Assembly: GCA_016715405.1 (NCBI GenBank)
Contig: JADKAE010000038.1
Span: 1-16,599, forward strand
Length of the DNA: 16,599 bases
Source of the DNA: Saprospiraceae bacterium
GTDB lineage: Bacteria; Bacteroidota; Bacteroidia; Chitinophagales; Saprospiraceae
Direction: 5' to 3'
Below the pieces are notes generated by a model. It was not told where the DNA came from, did not search any database, and saw only the letters and a program-made list of their open reading frames with translations. Shown piece by piece: positions 7,031-15,438 of this stretch. How positions within the stretch are numbered: the first letter of the stretch is position 1; the number at the start of each line of letters is the position of its first letter. The position numbers and the translations under genes are program-made.

Positions 7031-7061
7031 TTGCATGCAACGAGATTTTTTATTATCTTTG
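7031..7061 (+). promoter_or_regulatory. Bacteroidota-type promoter for the DUF2911 gene
   Basis: TTG (7031-7033), 20 nt spacer, then TATCTTTG (7054-7061), a full -7 match. The -33 box is part of a perfect 10-bp palindrome, TTGCATGCAA (7031-7040), which could be an operator. Transcription should begin near 7067, downstream of the ATG at 7025, so that ATG cannot be the start from this promoter. Confidence 0.7.
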
Positions 7062-7153
7062 AATATCACGCAATTGCACCTGCCGCTCTGCCTACTCTAC
7101 GCAGAGTTATGATATACGTCTGTATCATTTTATACATACAAAAACAAATGCTC

Positions 7154-8245
7154 ATGTCAACCACATCCCGACTTACGATGGCGCTGTGGCTTTTTGCCTG
7201 CACCTTTGTAACTGTTTCTGCGCAAAGCGTATATCTCGACCTGCCGCAGCCGAGCTCCAAAGCTTTTGTAAGCGAACGTATCGGCCTTACCACGGTTTCA
7301 GTAGAATATTCCCGTCCGGCCGTTCGAGGACGCGAGGGAAAAATATGGGGTGTATTGGTTCCCTACGGCCAGGTATGGCGGGCAGGCGCCAATTTTAATA
7401 CGATCATTACTTTTGAACACGACGCAAAGATAAACGGCCAGCCTATCGCTGCCGGAGCCTATGGCCTGCACATGATACCCCTCGAAAAGGGAGAATGGCG
7501 CATCATTTTTTCAAAAGATCACACAGCCTGGGGTAGTTATTTTTACCAATCAACGGACGACGCCCTTCGGGTAAGTGCCGCGCCCGAAGCTTGCGCGATG
7601 CAAGAATTCCTGGAATACCACTTAACGCCTCTTACCGACAACTCGGCCCGGGTAGCAATGAGCTGGGAGAAAATCAGAATAGGTTTTACGGTTGAAGTTG
7701 ATCTAACCTCTATTACGCTGGCCAGTATCCGCAAACAACTACGCGGACTTCAGGGCTTCACCTGGCAGGCCTACAACGATGCTGCGCAGTGGTGCCTGGT
7801 TCACAATGTCAACCTGGATGAAGCCTTGCAATGGGCAGACATTTCGATTAGCGGGGATCCTTCGTTTTCACAGGCTACGTATGCCAACCTGCGCACAAAA
7901 GCGCAAATCCTGTCCAAACTCGGCGACAATGCCGGGTCAGAAAAAACCATGGACCAGGCCCTGCAGCTGGCAGGTCTGAATGATATGCATTTCTATGCCC
8001 GCAGCTTGCTCGATGAAGGAAAAACGGAAAGAGCCATGCAAGTGTTCCGGATGAACCGCGAACGCCACCCCGACGACAAGTTTACCACCCTCATAGGCCT
8101 CGCTCGCGGCTATGCGGCTCTGGGCAATTACAAGGAAGCTGCCAGGTATTATCTGCAGGCAGCCCCCAATGCCCCGCAAGGACAGCAGGATACCTACGAG
8201 GACCTGGCCAAACAAATGCAGGAGAAAGCGAAAGGGAAGAAATAG
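7154..8245 (+). CDS. DUF2911 family secreted protein with C-terminal TPR-like region
   Basis: From ATG 7154 the protein is 363 aa. Residues 1-24 (MSTTSRLTMALWLFACTFVTVSAQ) are a signal peptide. Residues about 30-180 are a DUF2911 domain: SSKAFVSERIGLTTVSVEYS, SRPAVRGREGKIWG, VPYGQVWRAGANFNTIITFEHD, GAYGLHMIP and WGSYFYQSTDDALRV. The family occurs widely in Bacteroidota and has no assigned reaction. Residues about 240-355 look like TPR repeats (ATYANLRTKAQILSKLGDN; TLIGLARGYAALGNYKEAARYY). The frame is open to ATG 7025, but that lies inside the promoter, so 7148 or 7154 is the likely start. Its stop is only 2 nt from the end of the convergent TPR gene. Confidence 0.8.
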   Translation: MSTTSRLTMALWLFACTFVTVSAQSVYLDLPQPSSKAFVSERIGLTTVSVEYSRPAVRGREGKIWGVLVPYGQVWRAGANFNTIITFEHDAKINGQPIAAGAYGLHMIPLEKGEWRIIFSKDHTAWGSYFYQSTDDALRVSAAPEACAMQEFLEYHLTPLTDNSARVAMSWEKIRIGFTVEVDLTSITLASIRKQLRGLQGFTWQAYNDAAQWCLVHNVNLDEALQWADISISGDPSFSQATYANLRTKAQILSKLGDNAGSEKTMDQALQLAGLNDMHFYARSLLDEGKTERAMQVFRMNRERHPDDKFTTLIGLARGYAALGNYKEAARYYLQAAPNAPQGQQDTYEDLAKQMQEKAKGKK

Positions 8246-8247
8246 TA

Positions 8248-8865
8248 TCACCTCATCTTCGGCCGGCGGCGTTTGCCACCGGGGGCAATCTGCATACCGC
8301 CGCCGCCGGGGCGACCCTGGCGCATCGCCGCCTTCATCTGGCCCTGCGATTGAAGCGCCTTCTCAATTTGCTTGAGTTGCTCTTTGATTTCGGCGATCGT
8401 TATTTTGAGTTCTTTCGCGTTGCGATAGTGAATTTCAGCCTGCTTGAAACGGCCCCGGTTGAGAGAGGCGCCCGCCAACTGCAATTGCAACATGGCCCTG
8501 TCGTTGTCGGTCGGCAATTTGATCGTTTCGGCTTTCTTAAGCCAGCTTTCGCCTTCCTCTACCTCATTGCGCGACATGGCGATGGTGCCTTTTAGCATAA
8601 AAAAATATGCCCGGTTGGTAGGATACATCAGCTTGGGTAAAAAAGTGAGCCGCAAAAGCTTCTCCGCTTTGTCGAAATTCATGGCTTGCGTGGCTTGCGC
8701 AGCCGAACCCACGGTACCCATCAGGATAAAACCTACCAGTAAAATCAAACCTGAAAGCCAGAATGGAAAGCCATACCAAAAGCCGTAAGCCACCCAAAGT
8801 CCTACTCCCAGTCCGATACCCAATACAATTAGGGCAATTCTCAAATATGGATTGATGATAAACAT
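8248..8865 (-). CDS. Two-pass membrane protein with TPR-like repeats
   Basis: Complete 205-aa frame. Two hydrophobic segments (about 9-28 and 34-52, separated by WYGFPFW) anchor the N-terminus. Residues about 57-152 look like TPR helices: NFDKAEKLLRLTFLPKL, NRAYFFMLKGTIAMSRNEVE and AMLQLQLAGASLNRGRFKQA. Then come a short charged helix (155-173) and a basic, glycine-rich tail (RPGGGG ... GKRRRPKMR). I do not know a named family; TPRs suggest a protein-binding scaffold at the inner membrane with the repeats in the cytoplasm, though topology is a guess. A TACCTTTG box supports the start at 8865. Confidence 0.7.
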   Translation of the reverse strand: MFIINPYLRIALIVLGIGLGVGLWVAYGFWYGFPFWLSGLILLVGFILMGTVGSAAQATQAMNFDKAEKLLRLTFLPKLMYPTNRAYFFMLKGTIAMSRNEVEEGESWLKKAETIKLPTDNDRAMLQLQLAGASLNRGRFKQAEIHYRNAKELKITIAEIKEQLKQIEKALQSQGQMKAAMRQGRPGGGGMQIAPGGKRRRPKMR

Positions 8866-8890
8866 AAGCGCTTGTTACTTGATTGCCGCG

Positions 8891-8898
8891 CAAAGGTA
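8891..8898 (-). promoter_or_regulatory. -7 box for the TPR membrane protein gene
   Basis: Minus strand TACCTTTG (8898 to 8891) is an exact TAnnTTTG match, 25 nt before ATG 8865. No clear TTTG -33 box is visible at the usual distance. The same 78-bp gap must also hold the promoter of the divergent kinase operon, for which I see no good match. Confidence 0.5.
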
Positions 8899-8943
8899 AG
8901 AATTTGTATGGATTTTCTATCTTCACATTCCTAAGCGGGCCGC

Positions 8944-10098
8944 ATGAAAAAAAAAAACACCCATAAAGAGGTAGTGACGCCTCCACACCCTGCCGAACAG
9001 GCGTTGCAACAAAGCGAGGCCCTCCTAAAGGCTATACTGGAAGCATTGCCTGACCTCAAATTCAGGGTAGACTATTCAGGACTTATCCTGGATTATTTTG
9101 CCGGCGAGGCCGATAAGTTATATTTACCCCCCGAACATTTTTTACACAAGAATGTAGCCGAAGTTCTCCCTCCCCATGTGGCTGAGGCCATAACATACAA
9201 CCTGGCGTTATGCCTAAAAAACGAAACCGTACAAATCTTTGAATACACCCTGCCCGTCAACGGTATGCTTGGTTATTTTGAGGCGCGCCTCAGCCGGATC
9301 AATGAAAAAGAAGCGGTGGCCGTTATCCGCAATATAACCGACCGCAAACAATTTTATGAAACCCTGCAGGACAAAATCAGCGAGTTGAATTTAAAAAACC
9401 TCCAACTGGAGACTTATATCTCTTCTAACCGCGACCTGGAAAATTTTGCTTATATCGCTTCCCACGATTTGCGCGAACCCCTGCGTACGATGCGCAATTT
9501 TGCGGAATTGCTACAAAAGCGCTACGGCCCCCAATTTGATGAACAGGGCAATCAATATCTGGATTTTATCGCCGATGGAGCTGCCAAACTCAAACGGCTT
9601 ATTGAAGATTTGCTCACTTATTCCAAGGTAAATGCAGAACAACAAGTCTCAGAAATAGTATCTCCACTTGATTTGGTGGAAGATGTACTCCGTCAATTGG
9701 CAGAACCCATTGCCGGCAAACAGGCAAAAGTAGAGGTGCAATGGCTGCCTTCCACCATAAACGTACATCCGGGTTCTTTCCGGCAATTACTGCAAAACCT
9801 GGTATACAACGCTATTAAGTTTAGTAAACCCGGTACGCCTCCCTCTATCCGCCTATATGCCGAAAACTGGGGAACCCACTGGCGTTTTGCCGTTGCCGAC
9901 AATGGCATTGGCATAGCAGCGCCCTTCCGCGAAAAAATTTTTGCGCTGTTTAATAAACTTCATCCCAATGCCGCTTTTGAAGGTACCGGCTTGGGATTAG
10001 CTATTTGTAAAAAAATTGTAGTACAACACGGCGGCGATATTTGGGTAGAATCCCACCCCGGGGAAGGGGCCGTGTTTTATTTTACGATTCCCCAATAA
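8944..10098 (+). CDS. Cytoplasmic PAS-domain sensor histidine kinase
   Basis: Complete 384 aa, with no membrane segment or signal peptide, so it senses something inside the cell. Residues about 24-135 form a PAS domain (ILEALPDLKFRVDYSGLILD ... EARLSRINEKEAVAVIRNITD). A coiled linker (about 138-165) leads to the dimerisation/phosphotransfer domain with the H-box ENFAYIASHDLREPLRTM, phospho-acceptor His174. The ATPase domain has its N-box QNLVYNAIKFS (284-294, Asn289), G1 DNGIGI (319-324) and G2 GTGLGLAI (347-354). All catalytic motifs are intact. It resembles the phytochrome/NtrB-type HisKA kinases. No response regulator is adjacent, so its partner is elsewhere. It begins a tightly spaced run of four genes (gaps of 11, 11 and 2 nt). 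Confidence 0.9.
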   Translation: MKKKNTHKEVVTPPHPAEQALQQSEALLKAILEALPDLKFRVDYSGLILDYFAGEADKLYLPPEHFLHKNVAEVLPPHVAEAITYNLALCLKNETVQIFEYTLPVNGMLGYFEARLSRINEKEAVAVIRNITDRKQFYETLQDKISELNLKNLQLETYISSNRDLENFAYIASHDLREPLRTMRNFAELLQKRYGPQFDEQGNQYLDFIADGAAKLKRLIEDLLTYSKVNAEQQVSEIVSPLDLVEDVLRQLAEPIAGKQAKVEVQWLPSTINVHPGSFRQLLQNLVYNAIKFSKPGTPPSIRLYAENWGTHWRFAVADNGIGIAAPFREKIFALFNKLHPNAAFEGTGLGLAICKKIVVQHGGDIWVESHPGEGAVFYFTIPQ

Positions 10099-10109
10099 TC
10101 ACGCATCCA

Positions 10110-11108
10110 ATGATGGCCAAACACCACGCTTTTCGCACTACGCTGGTTATGCCGGTTTTTCCCTTTCAAATTCATCACGCCGACCAACTGGTGTGTTTGG
10201 GCTCTTGCTTTGCCGAACACATCGGCAGACGCCTACAATCAGGCAAATTTTATACCGAGCTGAATCCTTTTGGTATTTTGTACAATCCGGTTTCGATTGC
10301 TCAAGCTATAGGCTTTTTGGCCGACCAAAGGCAATACGCGCCTGAAGACCTTTTCCTGCACAACGAATGCTGGCACAGCTTTGATCACCATGGCGCTTTT
10401 TCAGGACTCGATGCGCAGGAAACCGCTTTTCATATCAACGAAAGGGTGAAACAGGGCGGATTAGCTTTGCGCAAGGCATCTACTCTGATTATTACGTTGG
10501 GCAGCGCCCATGTGTTTGTGTTAAAATCCAACGGCCGCATCGTGGCCAATTGCCACAAATTGCCGGGCAGCGATTTTGACCGCCGGCGACTGTCGGTAGC
10601 GGAAACCATCGCCGCCCTGTCGCAGGCAATAGAACGAGCTCGCCAACTCAACCCCGCGCTGCGGGTTATCTTCACCGTGAGCCCCGTGCGCCATATCCGC
10701 GACGGACTGGTGGAAAACCAGCGCAGCAAAGCCACGCTACTGCTGGCCGCTGCCGACTTGTGCAGCAGTTTGCCGGAAGTGTATTATTTCCCGGCATACG
10801 AACTGCTCACCGACGACCTGCGCGATTACCGGTTTTATGAAAGCGACCTGATCCATCCCAACGACATGGCTATCGACTATATCTGGCAGTATTTTCACGA
10901 TGCCTGCTTTGACGAAAATACCCAAAACTTATTACGTCGCATCCATGCTATCACTTCGGCCGCCCGGCACCGCCCTTTTTTTACCCAAACTAAAGCCCAC
11001 CGCGACTTTGTGAGCCGCCAACTGGACGCTATAACCGAATTAAACGATCAGTATCCTGAACTGGATTTTTCGGAAGAGCGCAGGTTACTTAGCCTTTCTA
11101 TGCAATAA
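10110..11108 (+). CDS. GSCFA domain (SGNH-hydrolase-like) protein
   Basis: From ATG 10110 the protein is 332 aa; ATG 10113 is an equally good start. It has the defining motif LGSCFAEHIG (GSCFA at 31-35) and the other family blocks: NPFGILYNP (52-60), ITLGSAHVF (128-136), FTVSPVRH (188-195), YYFPAYELL (225-233) and SDLIHPND (245-252). The Ser32 block and the C-terminal DLIHPN, with Asp and His, resemble the catalytic blocks of SGNH/GDSL esterases, to which GSCFA proteins are related. There is no signal peptide, so a cytoplasmic role is likely. Substrate is unknown; acyl or acetyl ester hydrolysis is inference. The open frame continues upstream to 10041 but overlaps the kinase, so that extension is unlikely. 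Confidence 0.85.
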   Translation: MMAKHHAFRTTLVMPVFPFQIHHADQLVCLGSCFAEHIGRRLQSGKFYTELNPFGILYNPVSIAQAIGFLADQRQYAPEDLFLHNECWHSFDHHGAFSGLDAQETAFHINERVKQGGLALRKASTLIITLGSAHVFVLKSNGRIVANCHKLPGSDFDRRRLSVAETIAALSQAIERARQLNPALRVIFTVSPVRHIRDGLVENQRSKATLLLAAADLCSSLPEVYYFPAYELLTDDLRDYRFYESDLIHPNDMAIDYIWQYFHDACFDENTQNLLRRIHAITSAARHRPFFTQTKAHRDFVSRQLDAITELNDQYPELDFSEERRLLSLSMQ

Positions 11109-11119
11109 ATTAAAAGACC

Positions 11120-11680
11120 ATGCTGCAACAAATTTCCCACTTTTTCTATCAGCGCGTAAACCCCCGGCTATTAGGACTGTTCCTTTTTCTGGAGGTATTT
11201 TTTGCAGGTTTTCTGTTGCCCCGCTGCGAAAAGTGGATTATCCCGGATGGCGCCCAGGCGCGTATCCTCGATTTGTCTTTCGGGTTTACGCCTGACCAGG
11301 CGTACCAATCGCTCGAAGCATATGGTGAAGTGGGGCGACAGCGCTACCTGCTTGTAGAATCACTTGCCGATACAGCTTATCCGCTGGTGTATACCGGCTT
11401 GTTTATACTGATATTGAGTACTTTGCTACGCGGTATTTTTCCGGAAAGTAGTAGGTGGAGTTTATTAAATTTGTGGCCGCTTGTGGCAATGCTGGCCGAT
11501 TACGCCGAAAATGCGGGCATTATTTCGATGCTGGCCAATTATCCCAACAGACTTGCCGGCGCCGCGGTATGGGCTTCTTCTGCGGGTATGTGCAAATGGG
11601 CGGCTGTAGCTTCTTCCGCGGCAATAGCTCTCGTTGCGCTTGTTTGGCGACTTAAAAATCGAATATCTAATAAAAATTGA
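11120..11680 (+). CDS. Four-helix integral membrane protein of unknown function
   Basis: Complete 186 aa. Hydrophobic segments lie at about 16-33, 86-104, 115-137 and 157-176. Between the first two is a loop of about 50 residues with LDLSFGFTPDQAYQSLEAYGE and GRQRYLLVESLADTAYPLVY, likely periplasmic or cytoplasmic surface. The third helix carries polar residues, MLADYAENAG, that look conserved and could form a functional site. I do not recognise a named family. It starts 11 nt after the GSCFA gene and ends 2 nt before the esterase ATG, so it is probably cotranscribed and might work with either. Confidence 0.75.
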   Translation: MLQQISHFFYQRVNPRLLGLFLFLEVFFAGFLLPRCEKWIIPDGAQARILDLSFGFTPDQAYQSLEAYGEVGRQRYLLVESLADTAYPLVYTGLFILILSTLLRGIFPESSRWSLLNLWPLVAMLADYAENAGIISMLANYPNRLAGAAVWASSAGMCKWAAVASSAAIALVALVWRLKNRISNKN

Positions 11681-11682
11681 TC

Positions 11683-13119
11683 ATGCAAAAACACATCTTT
11701 ACGCTCGCTCTTTTTTCCCTTTTGCTGTGCACGGGTTTACAGAGCCAACAACTGGTGAGCAGTACCTTTAAGGGATCGCGCACCAAAGCCCAACTGCAGG
11801 CCCAATTTGGCGTCTTCATGCAAAACGGCATCACGATGCACAAAATTCAATACACTACACTCGATGTATTCGGCCAGCTCGATACAGCCAGCGGATTGCT
11901 GGTGCTGCCCGTCCGCGACGGCGATTTTGCCTACCCGCTACTGGCATTTATGCACGGCACCGTCAACTCGCCTACTGATGTGCCTTCTAACCTGGCCGGC
12001 GGCTGGGAACTTGCTGCGGTGTTTGGCGGAATGGGCTATGTGTCTGCCGCTCCCGATTTTCTGGGACTGGGTGATGCGCGCGGTTTTCACCCTTATGTAC
12101 ACGCAGCTACTGAAGCTTCGGCAGGAAAAGATATGCTGCTGGCCGTCAAAGAATACGCGCTGGCTAATGACGTCTACCTCAACGACCAGCTTTTTGTTAC
12201 CGGTTATTCGCAGGGAGGCCATGCCGCTGCCGCCCTCCACCGCCTGTTGGAACAGGAATATGCCGACGAACTGCCCGTTACCGCCTCGGCGCCCATGTCG
12301 GGGCCCTATAGCATTTCGGGTGAAATGAAAGAGCTGATCCTGAGCTACGAACCCTATGGGACGGTAGCCTACCTGCCTTATACCGCGCTATCTTACGATA
12401 TGGTTTACGGTCTTTTTGACAATGAGGAGGAGTATTTTAAACCCGCATACGCAAGCGCTATTCAGCAGTTTCGCAACGGTCAGATCACCCTGGGTACTCT
12501 TAATATCCAATTGATTACGCAGTTGATCATCAATAACGGGGCTTCTATTACCCGGTATATGCTGCAGGACAGCATTATTGCAGCAGTGGAAGCTGATCCT
12601 ATGCACCCCGTCAATCTGGCGCTGGCCGACAACGACCTCACCAACTGGGCGCCGCAGGCGCCAACCCGGCTGTTTTATTGCGAAGCCGACGACCAGGTGC
12701 CCTATACCAATGCTATCGTGGCCGATTCGTCGATGAATGCCCTGGGCGCCGTCGATCTGGAAGCCATCAGCGTAAATATGAACGCAGACCACGGCGAGTG
12801 CGTAGAGCCGGCAACTTTCCAGACGGTTTTGTTTTTTGGACAATTCCAGCAAATACTGGTGGGCGCAACGGAAGAAGTAGTAGAATCGCCAGTGGTCGTT
12901 TTCCCCAACCCGGCAAAAGACCAGTTTTATCTTGGAAATGTGCCTGCCGGCGCTACTGTGGTAGTTACGGATTTGAGCGGACGGATTGTGCAGCGTCACG
13001 TGTATAGCGACCCAGCTTCCCCGGTGGTGTTGTCCAACCAAGCCGATGGCATGTATTGGGTACACGCTTATTGGGAAAACGGCAGTTGGACCGGCAAATT
13101 GGCCCTTCGCAACGACTAA
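11683..13119 (+). CDS. Secreted alpha/beta-hydrolase (lipase/esterase-like) with T9SS sorting domain
   Basis: From ATG 11683 the protein is 478 aa; TTG 11677 would add only two residues. Residues 1-20 are a signal peptide (MQKHIFTLALFSLLLCTGLQ). The hydrolase domain follows, with FMHGTVNS (oxyanion region, about 89-96), the nucleophile elbow VTGYSQGGHAA (Ser176), a likely acid at EADDQVPY (Asp336 or Asp337) and His370 in NADHGEC. The layout is like the secretory lipase/esterase group. Residues about 401-478 (VVVFPNPAKDQFYLGNVPAG, VVVTDLSGRIVQ, LSNQADGMYWVHAYW) form a type IX sorting domain, so the enzyme should cross the outer membrane. Substrate is unknown. Its stop overlaps the stop of the convergent moeA. 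Confidence 0.85.
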   Translation: MQKHIFTLALFSLLLCTGLQSQQLVSSTFKGSRTKAQLQAQFGVFMQNGITMHKIQYTTLDVFGQLDTASGLLVLPVRDGDFAYPLLAFMHGTVNSPTDVPSNLAGGWELAAVFGGMGYVSAAPDFLGLGDARGFHPYVHAATEASAGKDMLLAVKEYALANDVYLNDQLFVTGYSQGGHAAAALHRLLEQEYADELPVTASAPMSGPYSISGEMKELILSYEPYGTVAYLPYTALSYDMVYGLFDNEEEYFKPAYASAIQQFRNGQITLGTLNIQLITQLIINNGASITRYMLQDSIIAAVEADPMHPVNLALADNDLTNWAPQAPTRLFYCEADDQVPYTNAIVADSSMNALGAVDLEAISVNMNADHGECVEPATFQTVLFFGQFQQILVGATEEVVESPVVVFPNPAKDQFYLGNVPAGATVVVTDLSGRIVQRHVYSDPASPVVLSNQADGMYWVHAYWENGSWTGKLALRND

Positions 13120-14315
13120 CGGTATCCCCAGAGCCGGAATACCTCGCCGGCCTGGTAGACCTCTTTGCCCCTTGGTAATTCGAGAAAAGCATCGGCGTCT
13201 GTCAGGTTGGCGAGGTCTCCCGAGCCTTTGCCCTGCAAGGGCGTGGCTACCAACCTGCCGTCAGTGTTACTGTGTACCTTCACCTGCATGAAATAGGTCA
13301 GATCGGGTTTGAAGCTCACTTCTTCGGCCAATACGGCATGCACAACAGGTGCGGCTGTTAACCCACTGGATGCATATAACCAGGGTTGAAAATACCTTAT
13401 TGTATTCATAAAAGCAGAAACAGGATTGCCCGGGAAGGCAAATATTACCCTGTTCAAATCGGGATGAACACCAAACCAAAACGGTTGCCCCGGCCGTTGC
13501 GTAACCCGGTGAAATAGCCGGGTTACGCCCAGCTTTTCGAGAGAAGTGGGCAAAAAGTCGAATTTCCCTTTCGACACCCCCCCGCACAATACCACTACTT
13601 CGTATTGATCGAGCATTCGCCTCAGTTGCAAGGCAATGATATCTTCGTTGTCGGGCAGATACTCCATGTCAGCTTGTACGCCCCAGCGCGACATCAGGGC
13701 GCGCAGGGCATAGTTGTTGGACTGCCTGATCTGGTAGGGTAGGGGCTCTTCGCCGATGCCCACCAGTTCGTTGCCGTTGACCACAACCGCTACTTTGGGA
13801 ATGCGCCGTACCCGCAACATAGACTTGCCCAATGTAGCGGCAAGGCCTATCTCTGCCGCTGAAATCAAACGCCCGGAGGGTACTATGACTTCTCCTTTGT
13901 GGCGATCCAGGCCCTGGCGGTGGATATTTTGACCCGCTTTGACTTCGGTTACAGACAGTCGCGCTTCTCCATTTTCGATGGTGAGGTCTTCATAGCGTAT
14001 TACCGTATCGGTATGAAGGGGCAGCATGGCGCCTGTCATAACTTCCAGACAGGCGGTAGCATCGATGAGGGAAACCGGCGGCGCACCGGCGGCGGCCACT
14101 CCTTCGATTGGGAAATGAAATTGTCCGGCGGCAAACGAGGCGTGGCGGATCGCTATGCCGTCCATCGATACCCGGTCGAAAGGGGGAAAATCGCGGTCGG
14201 CGACCAGGTCTTCTGCCAGTATGCGCCCAACTGCTGTGGCAATAGGCGCCCACTCGGTCTCGAGCGGCATAGCATGGGAAAGAATTATAGCGTTCGCTTC
14301 TTCAACCGTAATCAT
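13116..14315 (-). CDS. moeA: Molybdopterin molybdotransferase MoeA
   Basis: MoeA inserts molybdate into adenylated molybdopterin in the last step of molybdenum cofactor synthesis. From ATG 14315 the protein is 399 aa, the usual size; the open frame to 14381 adds residues outside the family pattern. It shows SMDGIAI (Asp52), MTGAMLP (93-99), GQNIHRQGLDRHKGE (128-142), VVNGNELV (178-185) where many relatives have TGDEL, GGVSKGKFDFLP (245-256), QRPGQPFWFG (273-282) and FPGNPVSAF (294-302). Glu183 and Asp253 retain the usual acidic positions. The replaced residues may be lineage variation. It is divergent from metF with a 75-bp gap. No other moa/mob genes are in the window. Confidence 0.92.
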   Translation of the reverse strand: MITVEEANAIILSHAMPLETEWAPIATAVGRILAEDLVADRDFPPFDRVSMDGIAIRHASFAAGQFHFPIEGVAAAGAPPVSLIDATACLEVMTGAMLPLHTDTVIRYEDLTIENGEARLSVTEVKAGQNIHRQGLDRHKGEVIVPSGRLISAAEIGLAATLGKSMLRVRRIPKVAVVVNGNELVGIGEEPLPYQIRQSNNYALRALMSRWGVQADMEYLPDNEDIIALQLRRMLDQYEVVVLCGGVSKGKFDFLPTSLEKLGVTRLFHRVTQRPGQPFWFGVHPDLNRVIFAFPGNPVSAFMNTIRYFQPWLYASSGLTAAPVVHAVLAEEVSFKPDLTYFMQVKVHSNTDGRLVATPLQGKGSGDLANLTDADAFLELPRGKEVYQAGEVFRLWGYR

Positions 14316-14334
14316 ATTATCGCGTTTATAAAAC

Positions 14335-14361
14335 TTTGGTGTGGCAAATTCACTAATTTTA
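14335..14361 (+). promoter_or_regulatory. Weak candidate promoter for metF
   Basis: TTTG (14335-14338), a 15-nt spacer and TAATTTTA (14354-14361, one mismatch to TAnnTTTG), ending 29 nt before the ATG at 14391. The spacing is short for this promoter type. No SAM riboswitch could fit in the leader, which would be only about 25 nt. Confidence 0.35.
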
Positions 14362-14390
14362 GCCGCTGCTGCAAAAAGCATTTAGCAAAT

Positions 14391-15353
14391 ATGAAAGTAA
14401 CAGAATACTTCGAGAAGGCAAACGGCCAAACGCTGATTTCTTTTGAGGTGTTGCCCCCCATGAAGGGCGGTAGCATGCAGGCCATCTTTGATACTCTTGA
14501 TCCGCTCATGGAATTCAAGCCGCCGTTTATCGACGTGACTTACCACCGCGAGGAATTTGTGTATAAAAAAAGACCCAGTGGGTATTACGAAAAAACAGCC
14601 ATTCGCAAACGCCCAGGCACAGTAGGCATTTGTGCCGCCATTATGCACCGCTATGGCGTTGATGCCGTGCCCCACCTGATCTGCGGCGGTTTTACCACCG
14701 AAGACACCGAAAATGCACTCATCGACCTCAACTTCCTGAATATCAAGAATGTATTGGCTATTCGCGGCGACGCCCGCACGTTCGAAGGGCAATTTGTGCC
14801 CGAAGACGGCGGCCATCACTACGCCCTCGACCTGATCAGGCAGATTGCCGATATGAACAAGGGTAAATACCTTGATGACAATATTGAAAACGGTGAAAAA
14901 ACCGATTTTTGTATCGGAATCGCAGGTTATCCCGAAAAACACTACGAATCGCCCAACCTCGACCTCGACTTGCATTATACTAAAGCTAAGGTAGACGCCG
15001 GCGCTAATTATATCGTTACCCAAATGTTTTTTGACAATAAATACTATTTTGATTTTGTCAAACGCTGCCGCGAAGCAGGTATAGAAATCCCCATCGTGCC
15101 GGGATTAAAACCTCTTACCAAACTACACCAGATAACTTCGATACCTCGCCTTTTCCACGTCGACCTGCCTTCCGAACTGGTAAGCGAATTGCTCAAAGCG
15201 TCCAGCCCCGAAGCCCGCACACAAGTCGGCATCGAGTGGTGCATCGCACAATCCCGCGAGCTCAAAGCTCGGGGGCTCCCTGTATGCATTATTATACCAT
15301 GGGGATACGGATACGATTCGGCAAATTATCAAGGCGGTGTATTAAAGGTTTAG
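14391..15353 (+). CDS. metF: Methylenetetrahydrofolate reductase MetF
   Basis: MetF reduces 5,10-methylene-THF to 5-methyl-THF with NAD(P)H and FAD, supplying methyl groups for methionine synthesis. The ATG 14391 start gives 320 aa. The open frame upstream to 13899 is a shadow of moeA. Signatures: ISFEVLPPMKGG with catalytic Glu19, VDAVPHLICGGF (90-101), NVLAIRGD with Asp127 (flavin contact), GIAGYPEKHYES (176-187), DAGANYIVTQMFFDN (202-216) and PIVPGLKPL (234-242). The length and TIM-barrel motif order are those of bacterial single-domain MetF. No methionine synthase gene is adjacent. It reads away from moeA. Confidence 0.95.
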   Translation: MKVTEYFEKANGQTLISFEVLPPMKGGSMQAIFDTLDPLMEFKPPFIDVTYHREEFVYKKRPSGYYEKTAIRKRPGTVGICAAIMHRYGVDAVPHLICGGFTTEDTENALIDLNFLNIKNVLAIRGDARTFEGQFVPEDGGHHYALDLIRQIADMNKGKYLDDNIENGEKTDFCIGIAGYPEKHYESPNLDLDLHYTKAKVDAGANYIVTQMFFDNKYYFDFVKRCREAGIEIPIVPGLKPLTKLHQITSIPRLFHVDLPSELVSELLKASSPEARTQVGIEWCIAQSRELKARGLPVCIIIPWGYGYDSANYQGGVLKV

Positions 15354-15438
15354 TAGTGTTTAGTGCCTTCGGCAGTTTAGCGATTGAGTTTAGAAATGCA
15401 AATATTACGTCTATGCCTGTTATTCAAGGAGAATTTGT

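Noticed and set aside
7025..7153. Possible 43-residue N-terminal extension of the DUF2911 protein.
   Set aside because: The first ATG is inside the predicted promoter, before the transcription start, and the extension hides a good signal peptide that begins at 7154.
9819..9829. A copy of GTTTAGTAAAC, identical to the nested palindrome at 1891-1901, inside the histidine kinase gene.
   Set aside because: It lies in the conserved N-box region coding for IKFSK, so codon constraint explains it; there is no second arm here.
14316..14381. 22-residue extension of MoeA from ATG 14381.
   Set aside because: It does not resemble the family; the protein normally begins at MITVEEA, and the extension nearly reaches the metF start.
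13899..14390. Long N-terminal extension of MetF.
   Set aside because: It is antisense to moeA and has no MetF-like sequence; the family pattern begins at ATG 14391.
15364..15374. Small hairpin TGCC-TTC-GGCA 10 nt past the metF stop.
   Set aside because: The 4-bp stem has no following T-run, so it is too weak to call a terminator.
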